Assembly: GCF_004421005.1 (NCBI RefSeq)
Contig: NZ_CP038026.1
Coordinates: 3,534,001 to 3,598,000, forward strand
Direction of reading: 5' to 3'
Length of the DNA: 64,000 bases
Source: Pseudoduganella plicata
GTDB lineage: Bacteria > Pseudomonadota > Gammaproteobacteria > Burkholderiales > Burkholderiaceae_D
Shown: positions 8,342 through 16,097 of the stretch, piece after piece
Layout of the letters: each line of letters starts with the position of its first letter
Numbering within the stretch: position 1 is the first letter of the stretch
The notes under the pieces: generated by a model
What the model was told of the DNA's origin: nothing
Database searches by the model: none
The model's input: the letters and a program-made list of their open reading frames with translations, nothing else
Position numbers and translations under genes: made by a program

Positions 8342-9388
8342 GTGCTCACTTTCTATAACGAGCAGCACGCCCAGCACCGGGCCCGCCATGAACTTGTGCG
8401 CGGCGCGCCGGCGCCGGCACGCGACACGCCCGACCGCATCGACGGCGTGCTGGCCGAACTGGGAAGACGCGGTCTTGGTCGCATCGTCACGCCGCATGGC
8501 GTGCCGCTGATGTCGCTGGAGCGCGTTCACCGGCCCCGTTATCTTCACTTCCTGCGTACCGCCTGGAGCGAGTGGCTGGCGCAGGCGCCGGCCAACGCGA
8601 CCCGCGACGCCTTCGCTTCGCACTTCCCCGTGCGCGGCATGCGCGTCGATATCGAGCCGGACGATTTCGGCGCCCGCCTCGGCCTGTATTCCGTCGATAC
8701 CGTGACGCCGCTGACGGCGGGCACGTGGACGGCGGCAAAGGGGGGCGCCGACTGCGCCGTCAACGCCGCGCATGCGCTGCGCGTGGGCGAACGGGGAACG
8801 TTCGCGCTGACCCGGCCACCGGGCCACCATGCCGGTCCCGATTACTATGGCGGCGCGTGCTACCTGAACAACGCCGCGCTGGCGGCGCAGCACCTGCTGG
8901 ACGACGGCCTGGGACGCGTGGCGGTCCTCGACGTCGACTACCACCACGGCAGCGGCACGCAGACGATCTTCTACGATCGTGCCGACGTGCTGTGCATTTC
9001 GCTGCATGCCGAGCCACGCGTGAGCTTTCCCTATTATTGCGGCCACCCCGACGAAACGGGCGCCGGCGCAGGACTGGGCTACAACGTCAACCTGGTCGTG
9101 CCGACCGGCCCGGCCAGCCCGCAGGCGTGGTTTACGGCGCTGGAAACGGCCTGCGTGCGCCTGTCGATGTACCGGCCCGACGCACTGGTCGTTGCCCTCG
9201 GCGCCAACACGTTCCAGGGCGAGGTGCACGGCGGCTTCGGGCTGCAGGGCGGCGACTACCTGCGCCTGGGCGAACGCCTGGCGTGGCTCAACCTGCCCAC
9301 CTGCTTTACGTTCGAAGGCGGCAGTCCGCTGCGCGAGCTGGGCGTGAACGTCGTCAATGTCCTGGAAGGATTCGAGACGGCGTTATAA
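8342..9388 (+). CDS. Acetylpolyamine amidohydrolase/histone deacetylase-like protein with altered active site
   Basis: A 348-residue member of the arginase/deacetylase fold, closest in pattern to bacterial acetylpolyamine amidohydrolases, which remove acetyl groups from polyamines using zinc. Visible are TRPPGHHAG with the tandem His (162-163) and LDVDYHHGSGTQ with the zinc ligands Asp199 and His201. Two canonical residues are missing. The third zinc ligand (Asp in the family's G-x-DT-F motif) is Asn289 here (LGANTFQG), and the catalytic Tyr of EGGY is Ser328 (FEGGSPL). The codons AAC and AGT are clear. It may be inactive or act differently. It starts with GTG 24 bases after gshA and ends overlapping the convergent DUF3325 gene by 6 bases. 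Confidence 0.88.
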   Translation: MLTFYNEQHAQHRARHELVRGAPAPARDTPDRIDGVLAELGRRGLGRIVTPHGVPLMSLERVHRPRYLHFLRTAWSEWLAQAPANATRDAFASHFPVRGMRVDIEPDDFGARLGLYSVDTVTPLTAGTWTAAKGGADCAVNAAHALRVGERGTFALTRPPGHHAGPDYYGGACYLNNAALAAQHLLDDGLGRVAVLDVDYHHGSGTQTIFYDRADVLCISLHAEPRVSFPYYCGHPDETGAGAGLGYNVNLVVPTGPASPQAWFTALETACVRLSMYRPDALVVALGANTFQGEVHGGFGLQGGDYLRLGERLAWLNLPTCFTFEGGSPLRELGVNVVNVLEGFETAL

Positions 9389-9742
9389 AACGCCCAGCAG
9401 TCCGCTCACGAGGGCGATGGCGCCCATGGCCTTGGCCAGCGGCGGTACCCGTGCTGGCGCATAGGTCGACATCAGTACGACCACGAAGGCCGACGCCGTC
9501 AGCATGCCGGCCCAGGCCACCCATCCCTGTGCACTGCCCCTCAAGGCAATACACGCCAGCAGCGACACCAGCAAGCCTGCAGATCCCCCGCCCTGCAGCC
9601 AGCGCCGCAAGGTACCCGGGTCGCTGCCGCGGCCATGCAGCGTTTCCCAATGCCGGTCCATTGCCAGACTCAGTGCCGCGAAGCCGGCGACAGCGGCCGT
9701 CAGCGCGGTCAGTGCCGCCATCGTTGCCTGCCATGTGTTCAT
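9383..9742 (-). CDS. DUF3325 small membrane protein
   Basis: A 119-residue protein with four predicted hydrophobic segments (about 5-28, 50-66, 72-90, 103-119), matching the DUF3325 type that accompanies PepSY-domain membrane proteins. It is the last gene of a three-gene operon on this strand. Its ATG overlaps the stop of the PepSY gene as ATGA (9739-9742). Function is unknown; the operon's Fur-like box and the family's usual company suggest a role in iron acquisition or siderophore-iron reduction. Confidence 0.8.
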   Translation of the reverse strand: MNTWQATMAALTALTAAVAGFAALSLAMDRHWETLHGRGSDPGTLRRWLQGGGSAGLLVSLLACIALRGSAQGWVAWAGMLTASAFVVVLMSTYAPARVPPLAKAMGAIALVSGLLGVL

Positions 9743-11343
9743 GCCGCCTCCGCCGTGACACGGGCGACCGGCGTCTTCTTGATGGCGGCGGGACGTCCCA
9801 GCCGGCGCGCTGCGAACAGCAGCGCGATGCCCAGTCCCAGCGTGACGAGATCGAAGCCGGCAACGGGCCACAGGCCGGCGGCGATCGCCGTGCCCAGATG
9901 GGCGCCGCCGGTCATCGCGTTCAGCGCCGGCAGCAGCGCGAACAGCGCGCCGCCCAGCGCCAGCAGCACTTGCCACATGCGCCGAGACGGGCGCGCCATC
10001 GCAATCAGCGCCGTCACACCCCAGGCGATAAAGAACCAGCGGATTTCGGCTTCCGGCCGCGCCGGCATCGCGGCCGGAAGCAGGCGGTTGGCCCAGAAGA
10101 AGGCGGCCATGGCGACCGGCACGCCGGCAATGGCGCCGACATTGAGGCCATCGACCAGGCGCAGGCCGAAGTGTCGCTCACCGCGCGCCAGCGCCCTGGC
10201 GTGCTTCTGGCGTTCCTTGACGGCCCACAGCAGCAGCCCTGTCGCCACCATTGCGCAGCCGGCCAGGCCGGACAAGAAGAACAGTGCGCGCAGCAGCGGA
10301 TTGGCGAAGCGCGCGATATGCAGGCCATACAGCACACTGCGCGTTTCGGTCGCCGCACCGGGCGTGCCTGATGACGACAGCAGACGCCCGCTGACGCCGT
10401 TGAACAGCATCGTCGGCTGGTCGTAGCCGATGGCGCGGCCGGCCTGGCGCGACATCAGCACGGTGGCATTGGCGTCGCCGGGGAAGTCGACGGTCACGCG
10501 GCCGACGGGCGCCCCCTGCCACGCCGCGCTGGCCTGCGCCACCATCGGCGCCAGCGGTGCCAGTGGCGCCGGCTGCCCGGCCGGCTTCGCGTCGGCCGGC
10601 AGCGCGTTGTTCAGGTCCGTGAAGAACTTGTCCTGGCTCGGGTACAGCGCCTGCACGCCCCATGGCATGTACATGAACATCAGCGTGACGATGCCGGTAA
10701 AGGTAATCATCAGGTGATACGGCAGCGCCAGCACCGCCGTCACGTTGTGCGCGTCGAGCCACGAGCGCTGTCCCTTGGCTGGACGGAACGTGAAGAAATC
10801 CTTGAAGATGCGTTTATGGGTGACGATGCCCGACAGGATCGCCACCAGCATGAACATGGCGGCCACACCGACCATCCAGCGCGCCCAGATCGGCGACATG
10901 TAATGCAGGTCGAAATGCAGGCGATAGAAGAAATCGCCGCCGCGGGTGGCGCGTGGCGCACTCAGTTCGGTACCCGTGACGGGATCGAGTTCCGCGCTTT
11001 CGAAACGGCGCCGGCCGCGCGGTTTGGCCTCAATTCCATCCTTCTTCTTCGCCGGCATCCAGCTGGCGCGCACGGCGGGTTCGCGCTCGCTTGGCATCGT
11101 GATGAACCACCGGCCGGCGTCGGCCGCGCGCTGTTCCAGCAGCGTTTGCGCATGGCCCAGCGCCACCGTCTGCGGTACGGAAGGATGCGCCGCCGCGTGC
11201 AGTTCCGGCTTCATCCACAGCGTGATCTCGTCGCGAAAGTAGGCAGCCGTGCCGGCCGAGAAAACGAGGAAGAGCAGCCAGCCGACCAGCAGTCCGGACC
11301 ACGTGTGCAGCCACGCCATCGACTGGCGGAATCCTTCCTTCAT
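9739..11343 (-). CDS. PepSY-associated transmembrane protein, iron-linked operon
   Basis: A 534-residue inner-membrane protein of the PepSY-TM family. The N-terminus (MKEGFRQSMAWLHTWSGLL) and first transmembrane helix are typical. A large periplasmic part follows, then further helices (for example WMVGVAAMFMLVAILSGIV and LMITFTGIVTLMFMYMPW), a second periplasmic stretch and five or so C-terminal helices. Family members are often beside TonB siderophore receptors and are proposed to take part in iron release or reduction. The start at 11343 overlaps the stop of the upstream DUF3649 gene; the longer open frame to 11541 is a shadow of that gene. Confidence 0.88.
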   Translation of the reverse strand: MKEGFRQSMAWLHTWSGLLVGWLLFLVFSAGTAAYFRDEITLWMKPELHAAAHPSVPQTVALGHAQTLLEQRAADAGRWFITMPSEREPAVRASWMPAKKKDGIEAKPRGRRRFESAELDPVTGTELSAPRATRGGDFFYRLHFDLHYMSPIWARWMVGVAAMFMLVAILSGIVTHKRIFKDFFTFRPAKGQRSWLDAHNVTAVLALPYHLMITFTGIVTLMFMYMPWGVQALYPSQDKFFTDLNNALPADAKPAGQPAPLAPLAPMVAQASAAWQGAPVGRVTVDFPGDANATVLMSRQAGRAIGYDQPTMLFNGVSGRLLSSSGTPGAATETRSVLYGLHIARFANPLLRALFFLSGLAGCAMVATGLLLWAVKERQKHARALARGERHFGLRLVDGLNVGAIAGVPVAMAAFFWANRLLPAAMPARPEAEIRWFFIAWGVTALIAMARPSRRMWQVLLALGGALFALLPALNAMTGGAHLGTAIAAGLWPVAGFDLVTLGLGIALLFAARRLGRPAAIKKTPVARVTAEAA

Positions 11344-11639
11344 GCGGCACCTCCATGCAGCGCCAGCGCGGCGGCCGGCAGCAGCGCGACCAGTGCGAGA
11401 CCCGCCCACGCGCGCACCGCGCTGCGGGCGGCAAAGCACCACATGATGGCGCACGGGTAAACGACGAGCGCGATCAGGGTGGCCGTCAGCGCGGCCTCCA
11501 CCTTTGCGGCGGGGAGCCAGGTGGCGATTGCCGCGGCCCACAGCGCGGATACACCGTAGCCGCCGCCAATGGCCGCAATGGCGCGGACCAGGACGCCGCC
11601 GCGATAGGCCCAGCCGGCGGAACGGATCGTCTCAGCCAT
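11340..11639 (-). CDS. DUF3649 small membrane protein
   Basis: A 99-residue membrane protein with about three hydrophobic segments and the sequence YRGGVLVRAIAAIGGGYG typical of DUF3649. It is the first gene of the DUF3649-PepSY-DUF3325 operon. The ATG at 11639 is preferred; a GTG lies two codons upstream. A Fur-like box lies 66 bases upstream at 11705-11724. Its role is unknown, and the operon as a whole is probably iron-repressed. Confidence 0.82.
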   Translation of the reverse strand: MAETIRSAGWAYRGGVLVRAIAAIGGGYGVSALWAAAIATWLPAAKVEAALTATLIALVVYPCAIMWCFAARSAVRAWAGLALVALLPAAALALHGGAA

Positions 11640-11704
11640 GGTCACGCAGGTAATGAGAAAATTGGATCGTCATATGGGTGGGCTGGCGAGGCTACGCCAA
11701 ATGC

Positions 11705-11724
11705 AAATGAGAATAGTTCTCAAT
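11705..11724 (-). promoter_or_regulatory. Fur-box-like operator
   Basis: AAATGAGAATAGTTCTCAAT contains the 7-1-7 inverted repeat TGAGAAT-A-GTTCTCA, with one mismatch, matching the GAGAAT-N-ATTCTC form of proteobacterial Fur boxes. It lies 66 bases upstream of the DUF3649-PepSY-DUF3325 operon and 66 bases before the ohr -35. Repression of the membrane operon by Fur under iron sufficiency is the likely role. Confidence 0.7.
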
Positions 11725-11789
11725 CTTACTGGACTTTGTGACGACTTGTGAAGCCGGCAGAGTAATCTGAAAGTATTTATTAAAATCGC

Positions 11790-11818
11790 TTGCAATTGAA
11801 TCGCGTCCTATGTATAGT
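11790..11818 (+). promoter_or_regulatory. Predicted sigma-70 promoter of ohr with possible OhrR-type site
   Basis: TTGCAA (11790-11795) and TATAGT (11813-11818) are 17 bases apart, a good sigma-70 promoter. The -35 overlaps a CAATTGAATCG stretch resembling the AT-rich half-sites bound by OhrR in other proteobacteria. No ohrR gene lies in the window. The transcript would have a leader of about 80 bases before ohr. Confidence 0.5.
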
Positions 11819-11904
11819 CCTTACATCGGCGCTGCAAACTGGCGATGCACCACAGAATGTAGTGCACTATTAAATCGAATCTTACTCAACAGAAAGGTCT
11901 CACC

Positions 11905-12330
11905 ATGTCGATCCAACAAGTCCTGTACCGTGCCAATGCCAAATCCACCGGTGGTCGCGAGGGCCGCTCGGTCTCCAGCGATGGCGTACTGGATGTCAAA
12001 CTGACCACGCCGAAGGAACTGGGCGGTAACGGTGCCGTCGGCACCAACCCGGAACAGCTGTTCGCCGCCGGCTACTCGGCCTGCTTCATCGGCGCGCTGA
12101 AATTTGTCGGCGGCCGCGACAAGATTGCAGTGCCGGCGGACACGTCGATCGACGCAACGGTCGGCATCGGCGCCATCGAAACGGGCTTCGGCATCGAAGT
12201 GGAACTGAAAATCTCGCTGCCAGGTCTGGACCGCGAAACGGCCGAGAAACTGGTGCAGGCGGCCCACATCGTCTGCCCTTACTCGAACGCCACCCGCGGC
12301 AATATCGACGTCACGCTGACCATCGTATAA
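11905..12330 (+). CDS. ohr: Organic hydroperoxide resistance protein (Ohr/OsmC family)
   Basis: Ohr is a thiol peroxidase that reduces organic and fatty-acid hydroperoxides, usually with lipoylated proteins as electron donor. The 141-residue protein has the two reactive cysteines in the expected places, [13 protein letters not shown] (about Cys60) and [13 protein letters not shown] (about Cys124), and the [12 protein letters not shown] loop. The Ohr subgroup is favoured over OsmC by the second motif [11 protein letters not shown]. It stands alone behind its own promoter and is followed by a strong hairpin at 12354. Confidence 0.95.
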   Translation: MSIQQVLYRANAKSTGGREGRSVSSDGVLDVKLTTPKELGGNGAVGTNPEQLFAAGYSACFIGALKFVGGRDKIAVPADTSIDATVGIGAIETGFGIEVELKISLPGLDRETAEKLVQAAHIVCPYSNATRGNIDVTLTIV

Positions 12331-12353
12331 TCGCCGCACAAAAAACCGGTAAC

Positions 12354-12409
12354 AAAAAACCGGTGACAGGCTCCGATTTTCCAAAATCGGAGCCTGTCAC
12401 CGGTTTTTT
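12354..12409. terminator. Perfect 27-bp hairpin with A/T tracts after ohr
   Basis: Arms 12354-12380 and 12383-12409 are perfect inverse complements, with A6 at the left edge and T6-7 at the right, so the element can terminate transcription in either direction. The stem contains GGTGACAGGCTCCGATTTT, related to the other CAGGCACC/CAGGCTCC repeats of the window. A partial extra copy of the arm (AAAAAACCGGTAAC) precedes it at 12340. Confidence 0.85.
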
Positions 12410-12445
12410 TGTCACCATTTTCACGCTTAGTTCAATGAGGCAGCG

Positions 12446-12898
12446 ATGATCGAGTGGCAGTGGCTGGATTTCGAAAGCATCCCGCGCAAGGATTTGTATG
12501 AGGTGCTGCGTCAGCGCCAGGCCGTGTTCGTGCTGGAGCAGACATGCCTGTACCCGGACCTGGACGGGTACGACGAGGCGGCGCACCACCTGATGGCATG
12601 GCGCACGCAGGACGGCGAACGCACGCTGGCGGCCTACCTGCGCTGCCTGGCGCCGGGCGCGAAGTACGACGAAATGTCGCTGGGCCGCATCCTGACGCCG
12701 GCCGCTTCACGCGGCACGGGCATCGGCCGGCAGCTGGTGGCCGAAGGCATCCGCCATGCGGAGCGCCAGCACCCCGGCCACCGCATCCGCATCGGCGCGC
12801 AGCAGCGGCTGGAGAAGTTCTACCAGGGGTTCGGGTTTGCGACTGTTAGCGAGCCTTATGATGAAGACGGGATCCTGCATATCGACATGCTGCGCTAG
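12446..12898 (+). CDS. elaA: ElaA-type GNAT N-acetyltransferase
   Basis: A 150-residue GNAT-fold acetyltransferase of the ElaA family. It shows the family N-terminus (IEWQWLDF), the RQAVFVLEQTCLYPDLDGYDE segment seen in E. coli ElaA, the acetyl-CoA-binding loop SRGTGIGRQL and the C-terminal FYQGFGFATVSEPYDEDGILH. The substrate is not established for the family. It lies downstream of the ohr terminator with no obvious partner. The stop codon is followed immediately by the remnant of an ABC ATPase gene. Confidence 0.92.
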   Translation: MIEWQWLDFESIPRKDLYEVLRQRQAVFVLEQTCLYPDLDGYDEAAHHLMAWRTQDGERTLAAYLRCLAPGAKYDEMSLGRILTPAASRGTGIGRQLVAEGIRHAERQHPGHRIRIGAQQRLEKFYQGFGFATVSEPYDEDGILHIDMLR

Positions 12899-12899
12899 G

Positions 12900-13031
12900 G
12901 AAGCGCTGATCAATGCCCAGGGCACGACCGTGGTCATGGTGACGCACTCGCCGGCGCACGCGGCGCAGGCGTCGCGCACCCGAAACCTGCTGGACGGCCG
13001 CATCATGGTCGATGCGCTGCGCGCCGCGTGA
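12900..13031 (+). pseudogene. C-terminal remnant of an ABC transporter ATPase gene
   Basis: Starting at 12900 one frame reads as the last 43 residues of a MacB/LolD-like ABC ATPase: an EALINAQGTTVVMVTHSP run containing the switch (H-loop) histidine, followed by a RTRNLLDGRIMVDAL tail and a TGA stop at 13031. The Walker A, signature and Walker B parts are absent. The frame runs into the 3' end of elaA with no start codon of its own. It is best read as the stub left by a deletion or recombination that joined elaA to the end of an ABC transporter gene. Confidence 0.75.
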
Positions 13032-13049
13032 GCATCGTGGATCGGGCAC

Positions 13050-13074
13050 AAAAAAAGGCGGCCCGAAGGCCGCC
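13050..13074 (-). terminator. Intrinsic terminator of the FKBP gene
   Basis: On the minus strand GGCGGCC-TTCG-GGCCGCC is followed by seven T residues (the A-run at 13050-13056 on the plus strand), 20 bases after the FKBP stop codon. It is a textbook intrinsic terminator with a UUCG loop. Confidence 0.9.
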
Positions 13075-13094
13075 ATCGCCAAGACGTCCAGCGC

Positions 13095-13541
13095 TCAGCG
13101 CTTCATCGCCAGTACCTCGACATCGAACACCAGTGCCGAATTGGCGGGGATCTTGACCTGCGGGGTCGAGCCGTAAGCCATCGATGCCGGCATGATCAGC
13201 GTGCGCTTGCCGCCCACCTTCATGCCCACCACGCCCTGGTCCCAGCCGGCGATCACTTTGCCCTGGCCCAGCGGGAAGCTGAACGGGGCGCCGCCCACGC
13301 TCGTTTCGAACTGGGTGCCTTTTTTGTCGCCGGCGCTGTCCGAGTACAGCCAGCCCGTGTAATGCACGGTGACGGTGTCGCCGGCCACGGCTTCGGTGCC
13401 GGTACCGACCACCGTGTCGGTCTTGCTGAAGACAGGTTGCACCGGCGCGGTGGCCGCGGGCGTATCACTGCCACCGCCGCCACAGGCGGTCAACGCCACC
13501 GCGCAGGCGATGGATGCGACAAACTGAAAGATCGATTTCAT
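13095..13541 (-). CDS. FKBP-type peptidyl-prolyl isomerase lipoprotein
   Basis: An FK506-binding-type cis-trans prolyl isomerase of 148 residues. The N-terminus is a lipoprotein signal with the lipobox LTAC (Cys20) followed by a Gly-rich linker, so the enzyme is probably lipid-anchored in the periplasm. The FKBP domain (about 38-148) shows VHYTGWLYSD, F(S)FPLGQGKVIAGWDQGVVGMKVGGKR split over adjacent strands, and a normal C-terminus LVFDVEVLAMKR. The ATG at 13541 is preferred to a GTG three codons upstream. Gene and terminator form a single unit. Confidence 0.92.
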   Translation of the reverse strand: MKSIFQFVASIACAVALTACGGGGSDTPAATAPVQPVFSKTDTVVGTGTEAVAGDTVTVHYTGWLYSDSAGDKKGTQFETSVGGAPFSFPLGQGKVIAGWDQGVVGMKVGGKRTLIMPASMAYGSTPQVKIPANSALVFDVEVLAMKR

Positions 13542-13664
13542 TGGTCTCACTGTGGTTGATTGATCATGCCACGCGTGGCTGTGCCAGCGCGAACGACTGA
13601 CGAGTGTAACGGACCATCGATCTCAGCGGTTCATTTGCAACATTTTCGTTACAATTTGATGGTG

Positions 13665-15536
13665 TCAGATTTCCACCTGTGTCCCCAGCTCGATCACGCG
13701 GTTCGGCGGGATCTGGTAATAATCGGCGGCCGCGCGGGCATTGCGCGACATCGCCACGAACAGGTGCTCCCGCCACGGTGCCATGCCGCCGCCAGGGGCC
13801 GAGATCACCGTCTGGCGGGCGATGAAGAATGACGTTTCCATCATCTCGAACGGCAGCCCCTTTTCGCCGCACAGCGCCAGGATGGCGGGAATGTCGGGCT
13901 CGTCCTTGAAGCCGTAATTGACGTTGACCTGCCAGCACTGGTGTCCCAGGTCCGTGATAAGGGCCTGCTCGGGCCGCGCCACGTACGGCTCCTCCAGAAT
14001 GTGCACCGTTAGGAACACCACACGCTCGTGCAGCACCTTGTTGTGCGAAAGGTTATGCAGCATCGCGTGCGGCACGCCGTCGCTTTCGCCGCGCAGGAAG
14101 ATGGCCGTGCCGGGCACGCGCACGGGAGGTGCCACGAACAGCGACGACAGGAAGTCCTCCAGCGGGATCGCATGCTTCTCCAGGTTGCGGAACACCAGCT
14201 CGCGACCGGTGCGCCACGTCAGCATGATGGTAAACAGCGTGGTGCCCAGTGCCAGCGGCATCCAGCCGCCGTGGAACAGTTTCAAGGTACTGGCCGAGAA
14301 CAGCGTGATGTCCATGATGATGAAGAAGCCCGTGGCGCCGAAGCACAGCGCCAGCGGCAGGTGCCAGCGGTAGCGGATCACGAAGAACGTCAGAATCGTC
14401 GTGGCCAGCATTGTCGCGGTCACGGCGATGCCGTAGGCGCCCGCCAGCTTGTCGGACGAACCGAAACCGATGACGGCGACCAGCACCACCACCAGCTGCA
14501 GCCAGTTGATCGCGGGGATGTAGATCTGGCCGATCTGGTGTTCCGACGTGTGCAGCACGCGCATGCGCGGCAGCAGGCCCAGTGCGATGGCCTGCTTTGT
14601 CATCGAGAAGGTGCCGGAGATCGTCGCCTGCGACGCAATCACGGCGGCCATCGTCGACAGCACGACGAGCGGATACACGCTCCAGCTGCCCAGTTGCTGG
14701 AAGAATGGATTCGACACGGCCTCGGGATGGCGGATCAGCAGCGCGCCCTGGCCGAAGTAATTCAGGGCCAGCGCGGGGAACGCGATCAGGAACCACGCCA
14801 TGCGGATCGGCTTCTTGCCGAAGTGGCCCATGTCGGCGTACAGCGCCTCGGCGCCCGTGATGGCCAGCACGACGGCGCCCAGCGCCACGAACGCGACAAA
14901 CCCGTTCGCCACCAGGAAATTGAAGGCATAGACGGGATTCAGGGCCAGCAGGATATGCGGCTCCTCGACGATATTGATGACACCCATCACCGCCAGCGCG
15001 GCGAACCAGAGCACCATGACGGGGCCGAACCAGCGGCCGATACCGGCGGTGCCGTGGCGCTGCACGGCGTACAGCGACACCAGCACGACGATGGTCAGCG
15101 GCACCACGTACTGCTCCAGCGCCGGCGCGGCCACTTCCAGGCCCTCGATGGCGCCCAGCACGGAAATGGCCGGCGTGACGACGCTGTCGCCATAGAACAT
15201 GGTAGCGCCCAGCACTCCAATGATCATCAGCGGGACATACCAGCCCGAGCGCCGGCTGACGGAGTTCAGGGCCAGCGCCATCAGCGCCATCACGCCCCCC
15301 TCGCCGCGGTTGTCGGCGCGCAGCACCAGCGTCACGTATTTGAGCGAGACGATCAGCGTCAGGGCCCAGAAGATCAGCGAGATAATGCCGAGCAGATTAG
15401 TTTCCGACAGCGCCAGGCCATGTTCGGGATCGAAAATGGTTTTCAGGGTGTAGAGAGGGCTCGTACCGATGTCGCCATAGACGATCCCCACCGCTGCCAG
15501 CGTCAGCGCGGTGAGACTGCTTTTTTTGTCTGTCAA
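13665..15536 (-). CDS. kup: Low-affinity potassium uptake protein Kup
   Basis: Kup (Trk-D type) imports potassium with protons across the inner membrane. The protein is about 623 residues with roughly 12 hydrophobic segments in the first 440 residues and a cytoplasmic C-terminal domain. The N-terminal signature AAVGIVYGDIGTSPLYTLK, then LRADNRGEGGVMALMAL and GALEGLEVA-type segments, are characteristic. I chose TTG 15536 (TDKKSSLTALTL), with a GAG purine stretch upstream, which fits family length. A GTG at 15569 in the same frame would add 11 residues. It is transcribed alone. Confidence 0.94.
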   Translation of the reverse strand: MTDKKSSLTALTLAAVGIVYGDIGTSPLYTLKTIFDPEHGLALSETNLLGIISLIFWALTLIVSLKYVTLVLRADNRGEGGVMALMALALNSVSRRSGWYVPLMIIGVLGATMFYGDSVVTPAISVLGAIEGLEVAAPALEQYVVPLTIVVLVSLYAVQRHGTAGIGRWFGPVMVLWFAALAVMGVINIVEEPHILLALNPVYAFNFLVANGFVAFVALGAVVLAITGAEALYADMGHFGKKPIRMAWFLIAFPALALNYFGQGALLIRHPEAVSNPFFQQLGSWSVYPLVVLSTMAAVIASQATISGTFSMTKQAIALGLLPRMRVLHTSEHQIGQIYIPAINWLQLVVVLVAVIGFGSSDKLAGAYGIAVTATMLATTILTFFVIRYRWHLPLALCFGATGFFIIMDITLFSASTLKLFHGGWMPLALGTTLFTIMLTWRTGRELVFRNLEKHAIPLEDFLSSLFVAPPVRVPGTAIFLRGESDGVPHAMLHNLSHNKVLHERVVFLTVHILEEPYVARPEQALITDLGHQCWQVNVNYGFKDEPDIPAILALCGEKGLPFEMMETSFFIARQTVISAPGGGMAPWREHLFVAMSRNARAAADYYQIPPNRVIELGTQVEI

Positions 15537-15662
15537 GATGCACTCAAAGTAAGTTTTGGCGCATTGCACAATAGGCTAAGCGTGCCGGAAAAGCAAGCGC
15601 AAGGCGCTGCCGTGCGGGTACCCCGGCATTGTGGTATTTTTCACGACTCACGAAAGAACACG

Positions 15663-16097
15663 ATGCCAATCAGTCAAGCCAGCGCAGCCGACCTGCCCCG
15701 CCTGTTCGAGGTGTGGGAAAAGTCGGTGCGCGCCACCCACGACTTTCTCGACGAAGCCGCCATCGACAGGTTAAAACCATTGGTGCGGGACCTGCTTGCC
15801 AACTTTACGCCGCTGCATTGCCTGCGCGACGAAGGCGGCAGCCCATACGCCTTCCTCGGCGTTGCCGACGGCACCATCGAGATGCTGTTCGTCCACCCGG
15901 ACTATCGCGGTACCGGGGCCGGGCGCACGCTGGTGGCGTTTGCCGTCGCCACGGCGGGTGCGCGCAAGGTGGACGTTAACGAACAGAATCGCCAGGCCGC
16001 CGGCTTCTACGCGCACCTGGGCTTTCGCACCGTGGGCCGTTCGCCACGCGATCCGTTCGGCAATCCCTATCCGATCCTGCACCTGGCGCTGCCATGA
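15663..16097 (+). CDS. GNAT-family N-acetyltransferase
   Basis: A 144-residue GNAT acetyltransferase. The acetyl-CoA-binding signature is IEMLFVHPDYRGTGAGRTLV (about 75-94), followed by VDVNEQNRQAAGFYAHLGF, typical of the YjaB/PhnO-like subgroup. The C-terminus (RSPRDPFGNPYPILHL) resembles members that act on small substrates, but the substrate cannot be assigned. The stop codon overlaps the rarD start as ATGA, so the two are translationally coupled. Confidence 0.88.
   Translation: MPISQASAADLPRLFEVWEKSVRATHDFLDEAAIDRLKPLVRDLLANFTPLHCLRDEGGSPYAFLGVADGTIEMLFVHPDYRGTGAGRTLVAFAVATAGARKVDVNEQNRQAAGFYAHLGFRTVGRSPRDPFGNPYPILHLALP

Noticed and set aside
14028..15662. Long plus-strand open frame leading into the GNAT gene at 15663.
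   Set aside because: The first 545 codons are the antisense shadow of kup, with His/Gln/Arg-rich composition. Only the part from ATG 15663 has GNAT homology.
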